Positions 31,203 through 43,014 of a stretch of DNA of 64,000 bases are shown piece after piece. Each line of letters opens with the position of its first letter. Position 1 is the stretch's first letter. The translations under genes and the position numbers were made by a program. This DNA is from Peromyscus leucopus (Eukaryota > Chordata > Mammalia > Rodentia > Cricetidae). Location of the stretch: the NCBI RefSeq assembly GCF_004664715.2, contig NC_051067.1, positions 69,892,982 through 69,956,981 of the forward strand, read 5' to 3'. A model generated the notes under the pieces. The model ran no database searches. It was not told the DNA's origin and was given only the letters and a program-made list of their open reading frames with translations.

Positions 31203-33020
31203 TTCCTCTTTCCCTTGCTTACCTAAGAAGTCTCATTTATAAGGAAGGCAGCTCTTTCTATTTCCATCCATAGGCAATTTGTGGGTTTAAAGAAAACTAT
31301 CTCATTTGGCACTGTCGTCTGCTAATGTGTTTCGTCATGAGTACAGGTTGTGCACACACAAATACATTTTAACCCATAGTGAGACTAGGTTAAAAATTCA
31401 GCATATAGGGAAAATGATGTACAATTCACTCTCTGGAGCTTCATAAAATGACCAAGTGTGCTTCAGTCATGGTATCTATTTCTCCCAAAGGGAGAAAAAA
31501 AAATGATGTATGGTGCTCTCTCCAGAAACATAAAGAGGAATAAATGCTGCCTTGCACTCTAGTAATTGAAAAATAGCTTTGTTGTTCCTGCTGACACCAG
31601 AAGTTCCCTATCATCGGTCTAAAGCAGACACCTCTATTGTTATGTATTAGAATAGCATTTACTATAAATGGAGTTGCTTATAGACAGTAACTGTTTATAA
31701 TCAAACTTTCATAAAGATTTTGGACAGTGAATTGAAAGTAACCACAGACACACAATGAACAGAATAGGCTCTAAAACTTTATGATCCATCTTGGTCAACA
31801 CTCTCCTTCCTTAGCTTGCATTAGCATCATGGATTTTCATATAAATGTGGTGCTGCTGTCAGCCTATCAGTATATTTTACAAATGGATCTAGACACTTTA
31901 TGGTCTGGAAATACTCTGCATAATTTGCCAGTGTTAGAACCAAGCTCCTCTGCCCCCAAACTGGATAGTGCTACAAAGACCTAATTTTCTCTGTATATCA
32001 AAACACTGGACTGGGATATAAAGACATTTTAAAGAATCATGAATCTGAGGACCTAGGTTCTTTCCCTGGAGCATCATGGGACAATTTCTTTCTCTCAACA
32101 AGGAAAATATAATTTTTCATGATTGTCACAGATGGTGATTTCTTTCCATAATGGTTATGTCTACTACATGAATTCTTCCCATAATCACTTTTGTGACTTG
32201 TTTAAGTTTATAGTTTTATTGAGAAATAAATTTTGTATATGTAGGTATTTTGATCTAGGAATTGAGACAGACAGAATTTCTATTCTCAAAAGTTCACCAT
32301 TTTAAACAGAAATTCTTGGCACAGGATAAAAGAAACGTAAGAAGAAATGCTTTCTCTTAACTTTTGTTATGTATAAAAGTGGAGTCTTTTGGCTTCAAAT
32401 ATTCACCACTGTTGTTCTGTGCCAATACAGGTACGCCTGCTTCTTCTCAGTAATCAGGATAGGAGGTGGGGGGAGGGTCAGTACCGACACCTACACCCTA
32501 GATGAGAAAGTTAATGTGAAAAGCCAGGTCTTTCCCCTTAGTCCCTCATGTGCACTCGCTCTCTTTAAAGTGTTTAGTGGGGAGTGATACTGTGAATACT
32601 AACAACTCAGTTTGGATTTCTTTCCTAACCAAAGCTGAACATGCATCTAAATGAAGGTTGTTGCCCAGAGAGATGTCCTCAATGGGGCATTAAGACTTCT
32701 CACTGACGTTAGAGTCTGGAAGCTTGGATGCCCCGTCCAACAACAGCAATCATGCAAGCTTTGATTATTGAAATCCTACATATTAGAAAATATTTTTTTG
32801 TTTAGGAAAATGCCTTGATAGAACATGTGTAGATAGAAAGACAATTTGTGGCATGTTGCCGATAGCAGCATAAATATATTTTAACTTACAATCACTGAAA
32901 TTAACCTGTTTTACAACAAAGTGGACTGTACTGCAAAATTCCATCTTCTACAAGTAAACTTGGATATTTTTCATTTTATTCTATTTCATGTTTTGAGAAT
33001 TCTTATTTCAACCCAAGTAT
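31203..33020. other. Unique intergenic DNA
   Basis: About 1.8 kb without a recognised gene, SINE or LTR. Confidence 0.45.
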
Positions 33021-33380
33021 AATGGACTGAATGTTGTTTCCCCCTTGAAATGTATGTGTTAAAGCATAAATACTCAGTGTGGTTGGCTTTGTGGGTAGAG
33101 GATATGGAAGGAAGTCAAGCCATAAAATAGAGTCTTCCTGGTGGAGATTGAGACCTAAGCATGAATCTTCCATCCCCCATCTGCCATACAAGAAGAACAC
33201 AACAAGATGTCAGTTTGCAGTGGAAGCAGGCCCTTGCCATGCACTGAATCTTCTGGCATCTTGACCTCGGGCCTCTCACCCTTCATAACTTCTAGAAGCA
33301 AATATTTGTAGTAATAACCCCCACTCAGTCTGTGGCATGGGCTCTGTTTGTTTGATTTGTGCTAACCTGAATGGACTAAG
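33021..33380 (+). mobile_element. MLT1-like (ERVL-MaLR) LTR
   Basis: It starts 'tggactgaatgttgtttccc', passes 'gaagcaggcccttgccatgc' and 'ctgaatcttctggcatcttg', and ends 'aacctgaatggactaag'. This is the order found in MLT1 LTRs. Old and diverged. Confidence 0.6.
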
Positions 33381-35690
33381 GCTCCATGAAATGGTATAAA
33401 GTGCAGCCTGGAAAGCACCAGTCTATAACAAATCAATAAGAAAAAGACAAAACTGTTCTTCTCAGAATAAAGAAGTAAAGAGTACTTGACAGTGAAAGGA
33501 GGAATGGGGAAAATGAGATGAGAAAAGTGTAGGGACTGAGGAGCACTCTAGAAGGTTAGAAGCTGGAGAGGAGATGCAGGTAGGTAGAAATATTGATTGA
33601 CAAAATGTTAGAAGACATCTAAAGAAAGACTCATACTTTTTTTTAAAGTCTCTAGGGAAAAGGACATAAATATTTACCTCCACCACTACAAAATATCATG
33701 ACAACTGTGCTACCCCTGAAACTTCATATCTGCCACATTTTAGAAAGATATAATGAATTTATTGTATTTGCAGGAGATGGAATGAGGGGCTGTACCTATG
33801 ACCAAACAAAGACAGCCTGAAAAACATGCCAAGCAAAGATGAAAAACGTTAAATAGAAAGCTCAGAGCCATCGGGGGTCACTTAATGACACCCTTCCTCT
33901 CATAGCATTCCCCCTTGAAGGGGGTGGGGGCCTCTCAGAGACATCTCAAGAAGACTGTATGGGATAGAGGCAAGTCTCTGCTTTTAATCTCAAGAGCTAG
34001 GGTTGGTTGCCTGTTGCATCCAAGATGACAACTTACAATGTTATTCAGAAACTAGCTAGGTGACGAGAATAAGTTACTGAGCTGGGAGGTCTGAGGAGAG
34101 GCTGTTTCACAGAAGCACACTGTCTGTTGGACTTTCTATCGCAGTAAAAGCACCACACACCAGAGAGTTGACTCCTTTTCTGCTTTGCATAGATCTTGAA
34201 TACTTCAGAATCTGGTCACTTTTGTGGCCGTAGGAAGACAAATTCTGCATAACTGTCCTTGAGCTCAGAGAAATAAATCAACATTGTCTTCACTTGTGTT
34301 AATGTGTGTACTTTCTTAGGTAGAAGTTTGGCTTTTATACTTGGTTTCAAGATCTGAGCAGAAGGAATCTCTTGGAGTCAATATTTATTCTTGTCTCCTT
34401 GGGGCCCAGTCTGGTTTAACCCATACAGTATCTGCTTCCTAAATTGCTCTGGACCAAAGTGAGCCAGGGAACCCTAGCTTGGCTCCCCCAGCTGGTGCTA
34501 TTGAAAGGATTCTGATTGTTAGTGAATTCACTATCCAGGGAAACTGGAATGGACCCAGGTCACGGGCTTGCCCATTGCTCCTTGGATACCAGTTAAATAG
34601 GCTCCATGTTCATATGTTTCTTTCTGAATAAAGTTCGTTTTCCTTAACCTTCTACAATTTGAAGACCATCTGTGTCTGCCTGATTTCAATTACTATAACA
34701 TATACTGAGATACTCAACTTTTAAACAGAAAAGTCTAGCTTTGGAGGTTCCAGTCCATTACTGATGCTTCTTCACGCTTAGGCCGATGGTGAAAGGCAGC
34801 GTATCACAGTGGGAACACATGTAGAGCAAAAACACTGACCTCATGGCCAGGGAATGAAAGAGAAAATGAGGCCAGAGTCCAACAATCCCATTCTAGGACA
34901 TACTCCAATGACTTAAATATACCCCCACAAGGTCCTACCTTTTAAAGACTAAGCCACCTTCCCACAGCTCCACGCTAGGGAACAATCCTTAACACATAAA
35001 CCTTTGGGTTACATGGAAGAACCAAACTACAGCGCCACCTACTGGAAAATCCAAACCTCTGTAGTCATGCATCAACCCCTCTAGGGCAACTCGCATCACC
35101 AGGAATTCTCATTCTCAGGTTGCCTTTGCATAACGCTGCCTTTACCTCGCTGCAGGTGCTCCACGAAGATGCTTTTTGTCACATTTCTTTGATGCATATT
35201 CTATGCTGCAAAGAATGGCAATCTGTTTTTATGCTAGCATGAAATAGTGCTTTGAAAGAAACACACTGTGTTTGGCCAACACCGTATTAAAGCACGTGGC
35301 AGCCTCTCTGTAATACGATTTATACTCATTTGTAAGTATCTTGAACACTGCTTACCGTTCTGTGCCTCACATTTTTTTAAACGCAAGTACATGTGAATTA
35401 ATTTTAGTTCAAGATGTTTCATATCTCCAATGTATTTAGAGACTAATAGAAGTACCTTGGAATAGACTAAGCAATGGGAAATGATAAGTGCTTTACAACC
35501 ATGTGATCAACTCACAGCCTCAGGTCTGAGTGATCCAAACAGGGTAGATGCTGCAGAATCTGTCTATATCCCAGCGCCCACAGTTACCACCCGACGAAGG
35601 TCTTTTCTGCACAAAAAGCTGCTTGCCAGTATTTAAAGGAGACAACAGTTCATTTTTAAAAACAAAACTGTGAATTATAATTTTTAAACT
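33381..35690. other. Intergenic DNA with a possible LTR-like 3' end
   Basis: An AATAAAG signal at 34627, followed by 'ttcgttttccttaacc', gives 34380-34680 an LTR-like look. The block at 34690-35030, which ends 'ggaagaaccaaactacagc', resembles an old mammalian repeat I could not name. No gene was seen. Confidence 0.3.
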
Positions 35691-36045
35691 TTCCTGTGTG
35701 TGCTTTAGTATGTGAGCATTCATGTGTGTGTGTCAATGCACCTGTGGATGTGAGTGTGGATGTATGTGTGCAGGCATGTAGAGCCCAGAAAACAACCTTA
35801 GGTGCGATCCTCCAGTTGCCATCTTCCTTGTTGTTTGAGACAGGACCTCTCATCAGCCTAAATCTCACCAAGCAGACTAGAGTGGGCAGTGAACGAACCT
35901 CAGGAATCCATTTGCTTCTATCTCCTCAACATTGGGAATCCAAGCATATGCCACCACACTCTGCTTTTTATTTGGGTTCTGGGGAATCGAACCCAGATCC
36001 TTATGTTTGCATGGCAGGCACTTTACTGATTGAGCTATAGCCCAA
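35691..36045 (-). mobile_element. Old B4-type SINE, antisense
   Basis: A TG-rich left part is followed by a reverse B1-like block ('gtttgagacaggacctctca') and then 'ggggaatcgaacccagatcc' through 'gattgagctatagccca', the complement of an ID/tRNA-like head. Confidence 0.55.
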
Positions 36046-36169
36046 CTCTTATCTTTTTAATTTGATAAAGAAAATCACTGGTGTTTCAAATTTTCTTCTC
36101 TAATCACAGGAGAAATCTAAATGAAATTCATAATGGTAAAACATAATTTTCCCAAAACTTCCTTCCAAA

Positions 36170-37480
36170 ATTAAAGAAGCATATTACTGTCAATCTTACT
36201 TCAGCTCTCTTCCAAAAACAGCATGGTACTTCTCAAATGCACTTCTGTGGGAGCCCCCGCTGCTTCAGGATGATGAGTCTATGCACCAGACTCATTCGGG
36301 CGGCAGCAATAGAAAGCCAAAGCATCATTCACCGAGTAACAGGCAGCGGAATCTCTTCTGCTGATGTTGACTGCTGTTCATCTGTCAAAGCCACTTTCCT
36401 GAAGCATGTGCTATTAAATCTGTCATAGGAAAATTAGTCTCTGTGCTTTTGGAACCATTTCTGAATTTTAAGAACAGGTGACAGAATTTTATATCAGCGC
36501 AAGTATCTTTGGGGGAATTCAACATGGAATTAACAGCACCATGGATTAAGGGTTTGTGTGTTTCCCATACTTTTGTCTTTGAGGAAACTTTGCAGCTTGC
36601 CAAAGCTTGACCTAAAAAAGACAAAGATCTAGAGACAGTAACCCAGGCAAAAGCCATGGCCTCACATGGCTTCTCTTCCCCACGTAAGTGTCTGGAATAA
36701 GATTTCTTCATCGCTCCAGAAAAGAAAGACAGGAAGAGCACACATACAAAAGATGGGTGTCCCTTCATCTATTCAAATAAAATATAGAAAGATGTAGGTT
36801 AAGATTTCTCTACGAAGAGATTTTTCATAATGTTGAATATCACGGCTGGCTGCTTTGAAAGTTCCCACAAGGTTAAATCTACCTTGATGAATTCACTGCA
36901 GCCCTAAGTGTGGTCTCGGGCTGGTAGGTTAAGAGACTTGATTTTATTGAGTACATTGAAGTAGCTCTGTCATCCCTCAGAGGCAAACTTGCCTTAATCA
37001 AGTTCACAGAGATTGAAAGCTTGTTTATTACTGTATAATGAGAAGCAAGTATACGGGAAGTCAGGTTATTAGAGGGCTTCACAAAGAGCATAGAAGCTGA
37101 ACACAGGATCATAAAAGAATCTCCCAGTGCAAGGTACGTTGGCCTCTCGAACCAGCCTAGGACCAGCTCTGGTAGTTGATCTATACTGTCAGTCTGTTGT
37201 GCCAAAGTCTTCCCTCCCTGGACAGTGTTTGCATGGCTCAGCATTGATTTGGGGGTAGGGTGAACTCTCTTTTGTCTTTGCTGTCATTGCTGGTCAATTG
37301 CTTCTACATTTCAGGAAAACATCTCAGGTTTTGTTTGTTAGCAACCACAGTAAAGAACCCTACCTATTATGTTCAACTCCCAAGTCCAAATGATGGCTGT
37401 TCAGTATATGCTGTGTGTCAGCATGGGGCTCCCAGATACTCACAGCAGCAATTATATTAATAATCAACTGATGCTGAAGG
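36170..37480. other. Repeat-free block, candidate conserved non-coding DNA
   Basis: About 1.3 kb without SINE, LTR or microsatellite. Two minus-strand frames of 127 codons (36385-36768) and 121 codons (36879-37244) are open but show no domain I recognise. The base composition is balanced. It may be conserved regulatory DNA, but no direct evidence is visible. Confidence 0.25.
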
Positions 37481-37483
37481 CTG

Positions 37484-37838
37484 TGGTGGTTTGAATAAGT
37501 GTGACCTTCATAGGCTCATATACTTGAATGCTTAATCATCAGGAGGTTGTACTACTTGAGAGGGATTAAGAGGTATAGCCTTGTTGGAGGAAGTGTGTCA
37601 CTAGGGGCAAGCTTTGGGATTTCAAAAGCCCAAGCCAGTACCAGTGTCTCTCGTCCTATTGCCTACTCTCAGCTACTTCTCCAGCATCATGTCTGCTTGC
37701 ATGCCACCATGCTACCCACCATTATGACAATGGATTTAACCTCTGAAACTGTAAGCAAGTCCCAATTAAATGCTTTCCTTTATAAGAGTTGCCACAGTCA
37801 TGGTGTCTCTTCACAGCAGTAGAACATTGACTAAGACA
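37484..37838 (-). mobile_element. URR1-like rodent repeat, antisense
   Basis: On the plus strand it runs from 'gtggtggtttgaataagtgt' via 'gccttgttggaggaagtgtg' to 'tgtctcttcacagcag' and 'cattgactaagacaa'. It is the reverse of the copy at 58925-59283. Confidence 0.55.
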
Positions 37839-38067
37839 AAGGTTTGGTCCCCAGTGTACTGTTCAGAGGTAGAGCTTTAGAGAAATAATTTGATCATAAG
37901 AGCTCTAGCCTAATTAACCAATTAATTCATTCAGAGATTCAAAATTTGGTGAAAGTATTGGAAAGCAGTAGAAACTAGGTGGTCCAAATGGAGGAAGTAG
38001 ATCAGTAGATCAGTAAGAAACATGCCCTGAGGGTCTACCTTCCCCCTGTCCCTTCTTTCTCTGTCTC

Positions 38068-38068
<1 letters not shown>

Positions 38069-38128
<60 letters not shown>
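38069..38128. repeat. (TC)n microsatellite
   Basis: About 28 TC units. Overlapping minus-strand frames rich in Arg-Glu are translations of this run. Confidence 0.97.
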
Positions 38129-38132
<4 letters not shown>

Positions 38133-38550
38133 CCTGCTTTCCACAAAGAAGTGAGCAGGTTTGTTCCTGTACATACTTCCACCATGATAGTCTGTCTCAC
38201 CACACACACAGGCCCAGAAACTAGAGTCAAGTGACCAAGGATCAAAACCAGGAGCTAAAATAAGTCCTCCATCCCTTAAGTTTTCTCCCTAAGCATTTTG
38301 TCACAGTGATAAAAAATTATTAATATACATATAAATACATTCATGATATTTATATTAACTCATATTTGAGCAAAAATCACACAAATTTCTATTTTATAAT
38401 AACATATTGAGGTTGTGCAGTTTATTAAATACTATACTGAAAGTGAGATGCAGTATAGTTGTGTGGACATGCTGGCTCACAATTATGAAGTTAAAACATT
38501 GTAGTTGTATCATACCAACACAGAATCCATCAGTACTTCCAACTCCCAAC

Positions 38551-38634
38551 TACTGTTGGGAGTATTGATAGTACTGTTGGGAGTATTGATAGTACTGTTG
38601 GGAGTATTGATAGTACTGTTGGGAGTATTGATAG
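38551..38634. repeat. 21-bp tandem repeat, four exact units
   Basis: Four identical units of 'tactgttgggagtattgata' plus g. The bases just before (38541-38549, ACTCCCAAC after a shared A) are an inverted copy of part of the unit, so a hairpin is possible. Confidence 0.95.
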
Positions 38635-39102
38635 TAAGGAATCTACTATGGTAAAAACTTCAAAGGCAATAAATGATAGCATATAATCAAAAATGTAACC
38701 CAAGTTTTTTAAAGTAAAGAATCTCTCATTATAGTGGAAGTGCCTTCAAGAAGAAAGCAGAATGTACTAGACTTTTAAGAAAAGATGTGATAAAACATCA
38801 TAAGTGAAATGGACTAAGGACAAAATCCTGGAAGTATATAAATATAGTAGACACTTAAAAGTGTGTACTGAATAAATGAATGAGACAGAGTACACATAGG
38901 TGGGTGTAAGACTCACTTCATGGTATGGGCAAGAGTGGGGGAGATCCTGAAATCTAGGAAGATGTGATATCTTACTAAATATACCCAAAACCTGGAAATC
39001 CATCCAGAATAATTACTTTCCTGGTTCCTTTATAATCTGAAAGGTAACCACTGTTCTGGTGGCACAATCCCATCTCGGGAAAGTCTACTTAAAACACACA
39101 AT

Positions 39103-39290
39103 GGGGGCTGGAGAGATGGCTCAGAGGTTAAGAGCATTGACTGCTCTTCCAGAGGTCATGAGTTCAATTCCCAGCAACCACATGGTGGCTCACAACCATC
39201 TGTAATGAGATCTGGTGCCCTCTTCTGGCCTGCAGACATACATGCAAGCAGAACATTGTATACATAATAAATAAGTCTTGAAAAAAAAAG
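39103..39290 (+). mobile_element. B2 SINE, full length
   Basis: It starts 'gggggctggagagatggctc', has the tRNA-like A and B boxes ('ggctcagaggttaaga', 'gagttcaattcc'), and ends with an A-rich tail containing 'aataaataag'. An imperfect duplication of 'ttaaaacacaca' flanks it (about 39089-39100 and 39302-39313). The 3' part has the cricetid form. Confidence 0.95.
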
Positions 39291-39313
39291 AAAAGAAAAC
39301 ATTTAAAACACAC

Positions 39314-41221
39314 ACACACAACAATGCTCAATATGAAACTTCACATTATACCTAATGAGCTGATCTGAGTAGACAGTTTTATCTAAGAACCACTCACCTA
39401 TGGTTACACTGTCTATTCATCTCTCCTTTTTAAGCTAAAAAACATGTTTTAATTTTAAAATTATGAAGGGAAAGAGAGACCCATTCATTTTAATTATCTG
39501 TCTTTCCCTTTATTATATTTCTCATTAACAAAAAGAAACATTGAGTGCTTCTTATTTGTCATGCATGTGCTAAGCATAAAGCATGATAGTAGGGAAAACT
39601 GTTAGGATATATACCTGATTGGAAAAAAAAAAACTAGATAAGAAGGAGTAAGGAAATAGAAACACACAAGAACAAAACTGCAGAGCTGATATGAAGTAAT
39701 GGAATAAGATTCAGTGAAGGAGGGAAATAGAACATAGTGACATAAGGCAGCTCCTCTGAATGGAAGACACTGAGAAAAAGAGCCAAATGAAACAAAGAAG
39801 ACAGCTCTGTGATGTGTGTATGTGCGCGTCTTTGTAGGAAGATAGTGTGTGAACATGTATGTGTATCTACTGCTATGGGGGGGGGGCTGTGGGAACCTTA
39901 TGCTCCAGGTACAAGTAACAGTGAATGAGAAGAGAAGGCTCTAAGACAATAAGTCCTTCATCCACTAAAGACCTTGGACAGAGAGCAGTTTGCCTATAGA
40001 GTGTTGGGTTGAAGGACAGGGGACATGGAAATAGATGAACTTATTATAATTTATGAGACACAGCTAAAAACCCCTTTCTATGCTAGAATTTGAGTTTTAC
40101 TCAGAGTGAATAGGATGGTGACAGCTTTATGCTTTGAAAAATTACCTTCATCATCTGGATGAAAACCAGGCTTGAAGGACCTGAAGCAGGAGTGCCGCGG
40201 CGACAGATGCATAGCTCTGGGGAGAGCTAAAGGTGCCTTAGACTGATGAGTGGCAGTTAGAAATGGTGTGTGTAAGGTATAGTTTGAGTCCTGTGCCCTA
40301 AGTGTGCAGTGTCGTCAACAACAGGGGCTTACCTTCAACCTCTGAGAGTCAATAAAGGCCTGTATCAATAGGCTATATTGTTTTGGGAGTCACTTGAACT
40401 ACCCTGACCAACACATACAAGGAAGTTTCTCCAGTCTGCTGCTGGTGGGGAGCACTGTCAGTTCAAATAGCATTAGCTTCACTTTATGTATATTAATATA
40501 TACTATTTTAAACTATTACATGTTATAATATATACATCATATATTAAAATATTAATGTCTATATTATAATATATAATATCATATAGCATAATAATAGTAT
40601 ATTAACACATTAGTAACATACAACAATATTTTAATGTATTAATATACAATATGTACAAACACATATGTACACACTTAGGTGTATTATATATAATTTTAGT
40701 CATATATAAAATAATGTGATTCCTTGGGGCCATATCAAATCATTTGGTGTTATTTGTCCCTTGTTCTTTCTTCTTTGTTGACCTCTTTCCATACAAGACT
40801 TGGATGATTCAAGCCAGAGCTAACTGGAAAGCTTCCTTTCTGTGGTTTCACTTCCCATGGTACCAGAAAATATTATGCAAGCTGCCAAGGGAGAGAAGAA
40901 ATTAGTATTCCTATCCAGCTGCCACACCTATGAACCCCAACAATGACTAGCATGGCAGTGAAGGAACACTTACTGGCACTCACCTGGTGGTGTGGTAACC
41001 AGTAACTCTCTAATTGGACTTAAGGCCCACTCAGTAGGAGGGAAATCATGCCTGGGGCTAGACACTTAACCAACTTTTCAGAGTTAGCAAAGGCAAAAAC
41101 ATTAGAAAAGAATCTGCTAGGACAACTTTGATAACCAGCAAAATTCCTTACTACCTTCTAAGTCTTATCCTTATACCCACAGATAAGTACAGCTGCCACC
41201 CCTCATCAAAGAAGCCTCTAC
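39314..41221. other. Unique DNA with an AT-rich tract
   Basis: No gene was recognised. An AT-rich tract at about 40479-40700 consists of imperfect TATTA/ATATA runs. A run of nine G lies at 39878-39886. Confidence 0.45.
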
Positions 41222-41565
41222 TGTGGATGATTGATAAATAAAACACTGATTAGCCAGTAGCCAGGCAGGAAGTATAGGCGGGACAAAGAGAGAGGAGAGT
41301 TCTGGGAAGTGGAAGGCTGAGGGAAGGAGACACCAGCCTGCCGTCCGTCCAGGGAGCCGCATGTAAAGGCAGCAGGTAAAGCCACAGAACACGTGGTGAC
41401 ATATAGATTAATGGAAATGGGCTGAGTTTAAGTGTAAGAGCTAGACAGTGGTAGGCCTGAGCTAATGGCCTAGCAGTTTAATTAATATGAGCTTCTGAGT
41501 GATTATTTTATAAGCAGTTGTGGGGTCCGTGGGGCTGGGCAGGACTGGAGAAAACTCCAGCTACA
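41222..41565 (+). mobile_element. Solo LTR of the ERVK-like family
   Basis: It starts TGTGGATGATTG, contains 'aataaaacactgattagcc' and 'gagctaatggcctagcag', and ends CAGCTACA. It is shorter at the 5' end than the LTRs at 29273 and 29986. No 6-bp duplication was seen and no internal sequence adjoins it. Confidence 0.75.
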
Positions 41566-42775
41566 AGCTATAAGGCTCTCTTTGTAACAAATGGAGACCA
41601 TCATAGAAAACCACAACAGGACACAGTGCAGAGACCAAAGGATCATGGAGAGCCCAGCCAAAGGGTTATATCTACATCACAGCTCTTGCATGTATGATTC
41701 AAGGAACATCACAGAAGAGGGAAGGAAAGACTGTAAGAGCCTGATACCAGGAAGTCGGCTGTGAAACAGTCTCATGTTTAAGCAGTCCTTGATAAGACAG
41801 AGTTGAGGAGCCCAGTCCCAATGGCTACATCTACAAAACATTCACACACCTAAGGCTCAGGGAACATTTCAGAAAAAGAAGAAAGATTGCGGGCGCCAGA
41901 GGCTCAGAGAGTTTGCTGTGAGATTGTGTCTCCTAGTAGCATCAAGAGCTATATCCATAAAGTCTCACGAATATAACCACACAAGCATGAGCTTAATAAG
42001 GATGACACCAATGAACATGCCAGACTGGACAGCTTCTGCGTCTATGGGTAAAGAACATCAGAGAAGGAGAGGCAGCAGTTGTCTGTGTCAGTACTATAAA
42101 ACATTTTCTCCTAGAAAATGGCTGTGTAAACAAGACAGGACCCTACCCTTAGACAAAGAACTAAAGGCAACTAATGACTGCTACAAGAGGCAGTAGCAGG
42201 GCTGAGCTCTCTTATTGCTTATCTTGAAAGGAGCAATGTGGGCAGTCCTGGAGGCTGAGGACTCCATATGGAGTAAAAGAGAAGAGCGAGCATGTGAGGT
42301 TGGAGCTAAGGTCCATGTGTTTGATAACAGCTGAATGACCTAGCACTAGAAAGAAGTCTCGGACAATGGTAGAAGCTCTTGTTATGTGAGCTAGGTACTA
42401 CATCCTCAGCCAGGCATTTGTAGGCAAAAGTGAAAACCACAGGAATAAGACTTAAAGTATCATTTTGGGAATCCAGAAATGAGAGCCCACACTAGACAAT
42501 ATATATGCTCCTAACAATGGCTGTGACCATCACTGCAGGAGACATTGAGGAGCCGCTTCTGCAATACCTGCCATGAACAGGAAGGACAAACAAATCCACA
42601 ATGAGAGATAAATCATTGTATTCTAAGGTATGAGAGAGGAATTGTGTTCAGAGCACCACTTTAAATACCACCTGGACACTAGCTTTCCTTTAGGAATTTG
42701 AAGACAGACTATGTATGGGCAGGACATGCGGTACAGGAAAAGCAAAAGGAAAACAAGTAATTTTTTTATTTCTTT
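41566..42775. other. Unique intergenic DNA
   Basis: No gene or repeat was recognised. It contains loosely repeated phrases around 'aggaacatcacagaagagg' and 'gggaacatttcagaaaaag' (about 41700 and 41858), possibly a diverged duplication. Confidence 0.4.
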
Positions 42776-43014
42776 TAAAGTATTTATTTATTGTCTGTCT
42801 GTCTGTCTGTTTGTTTGTTTGTTTGTTTGTTTATTAGGAGGCAGGTGTGCCACAATGTATACATGGAGGTTAGAGGACAAAGAACAACTACAACTTTGTA
42901 GACTTGATTCTCTCCCCTCACTTCCATCTTTATGTGGGTTCTGAGCATCCAGTTAAGGTCACCAGGCTTATGTGGCAAGTGTCTTCACAAGTTTATGAGC
43001 TTTCTCATTGCTGT
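42776..43014 (-). mobile_element. B3/B2-type SINE, antisense
   Basis: A 'tatttatttattg' tail complement and a (CTGT)n/(GTTT)n run (42795-42832) lead into 'tggaggttagaggacaaaga' and 'catctttatgtgggttctga'. These are the complement of a B3-type SINE body. The 5' end is degraded. Confidence 0.7.

Larger units (their letters stand above)
37839..39088. other. Unique DNA with simple repeats
   Basis: It holds a (TC)n run and a 21-bp tandem repeat, listed separately; otherwise nothing was recognised. Confidence 0.45.

Noticed and set aside
37931..38245. Frames rich in Arg-Glu on the minus strand
   Set aside because: Translation of the TC microsatellite.
38551..38634. CRISPR-like regular repeats
   Set aside because: The units are directly adjacent, without spacers, and the DNA is from a mammal; it is a simple tandem repeat.
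39103..39200. tRNA gene
   Set aside because: The A and B boxes belong to a B2 SINE head with an A-rich tail; no complete cloverleaf gene is present. The same applies to ID-like copies at 49.3 and 59.4 kb.
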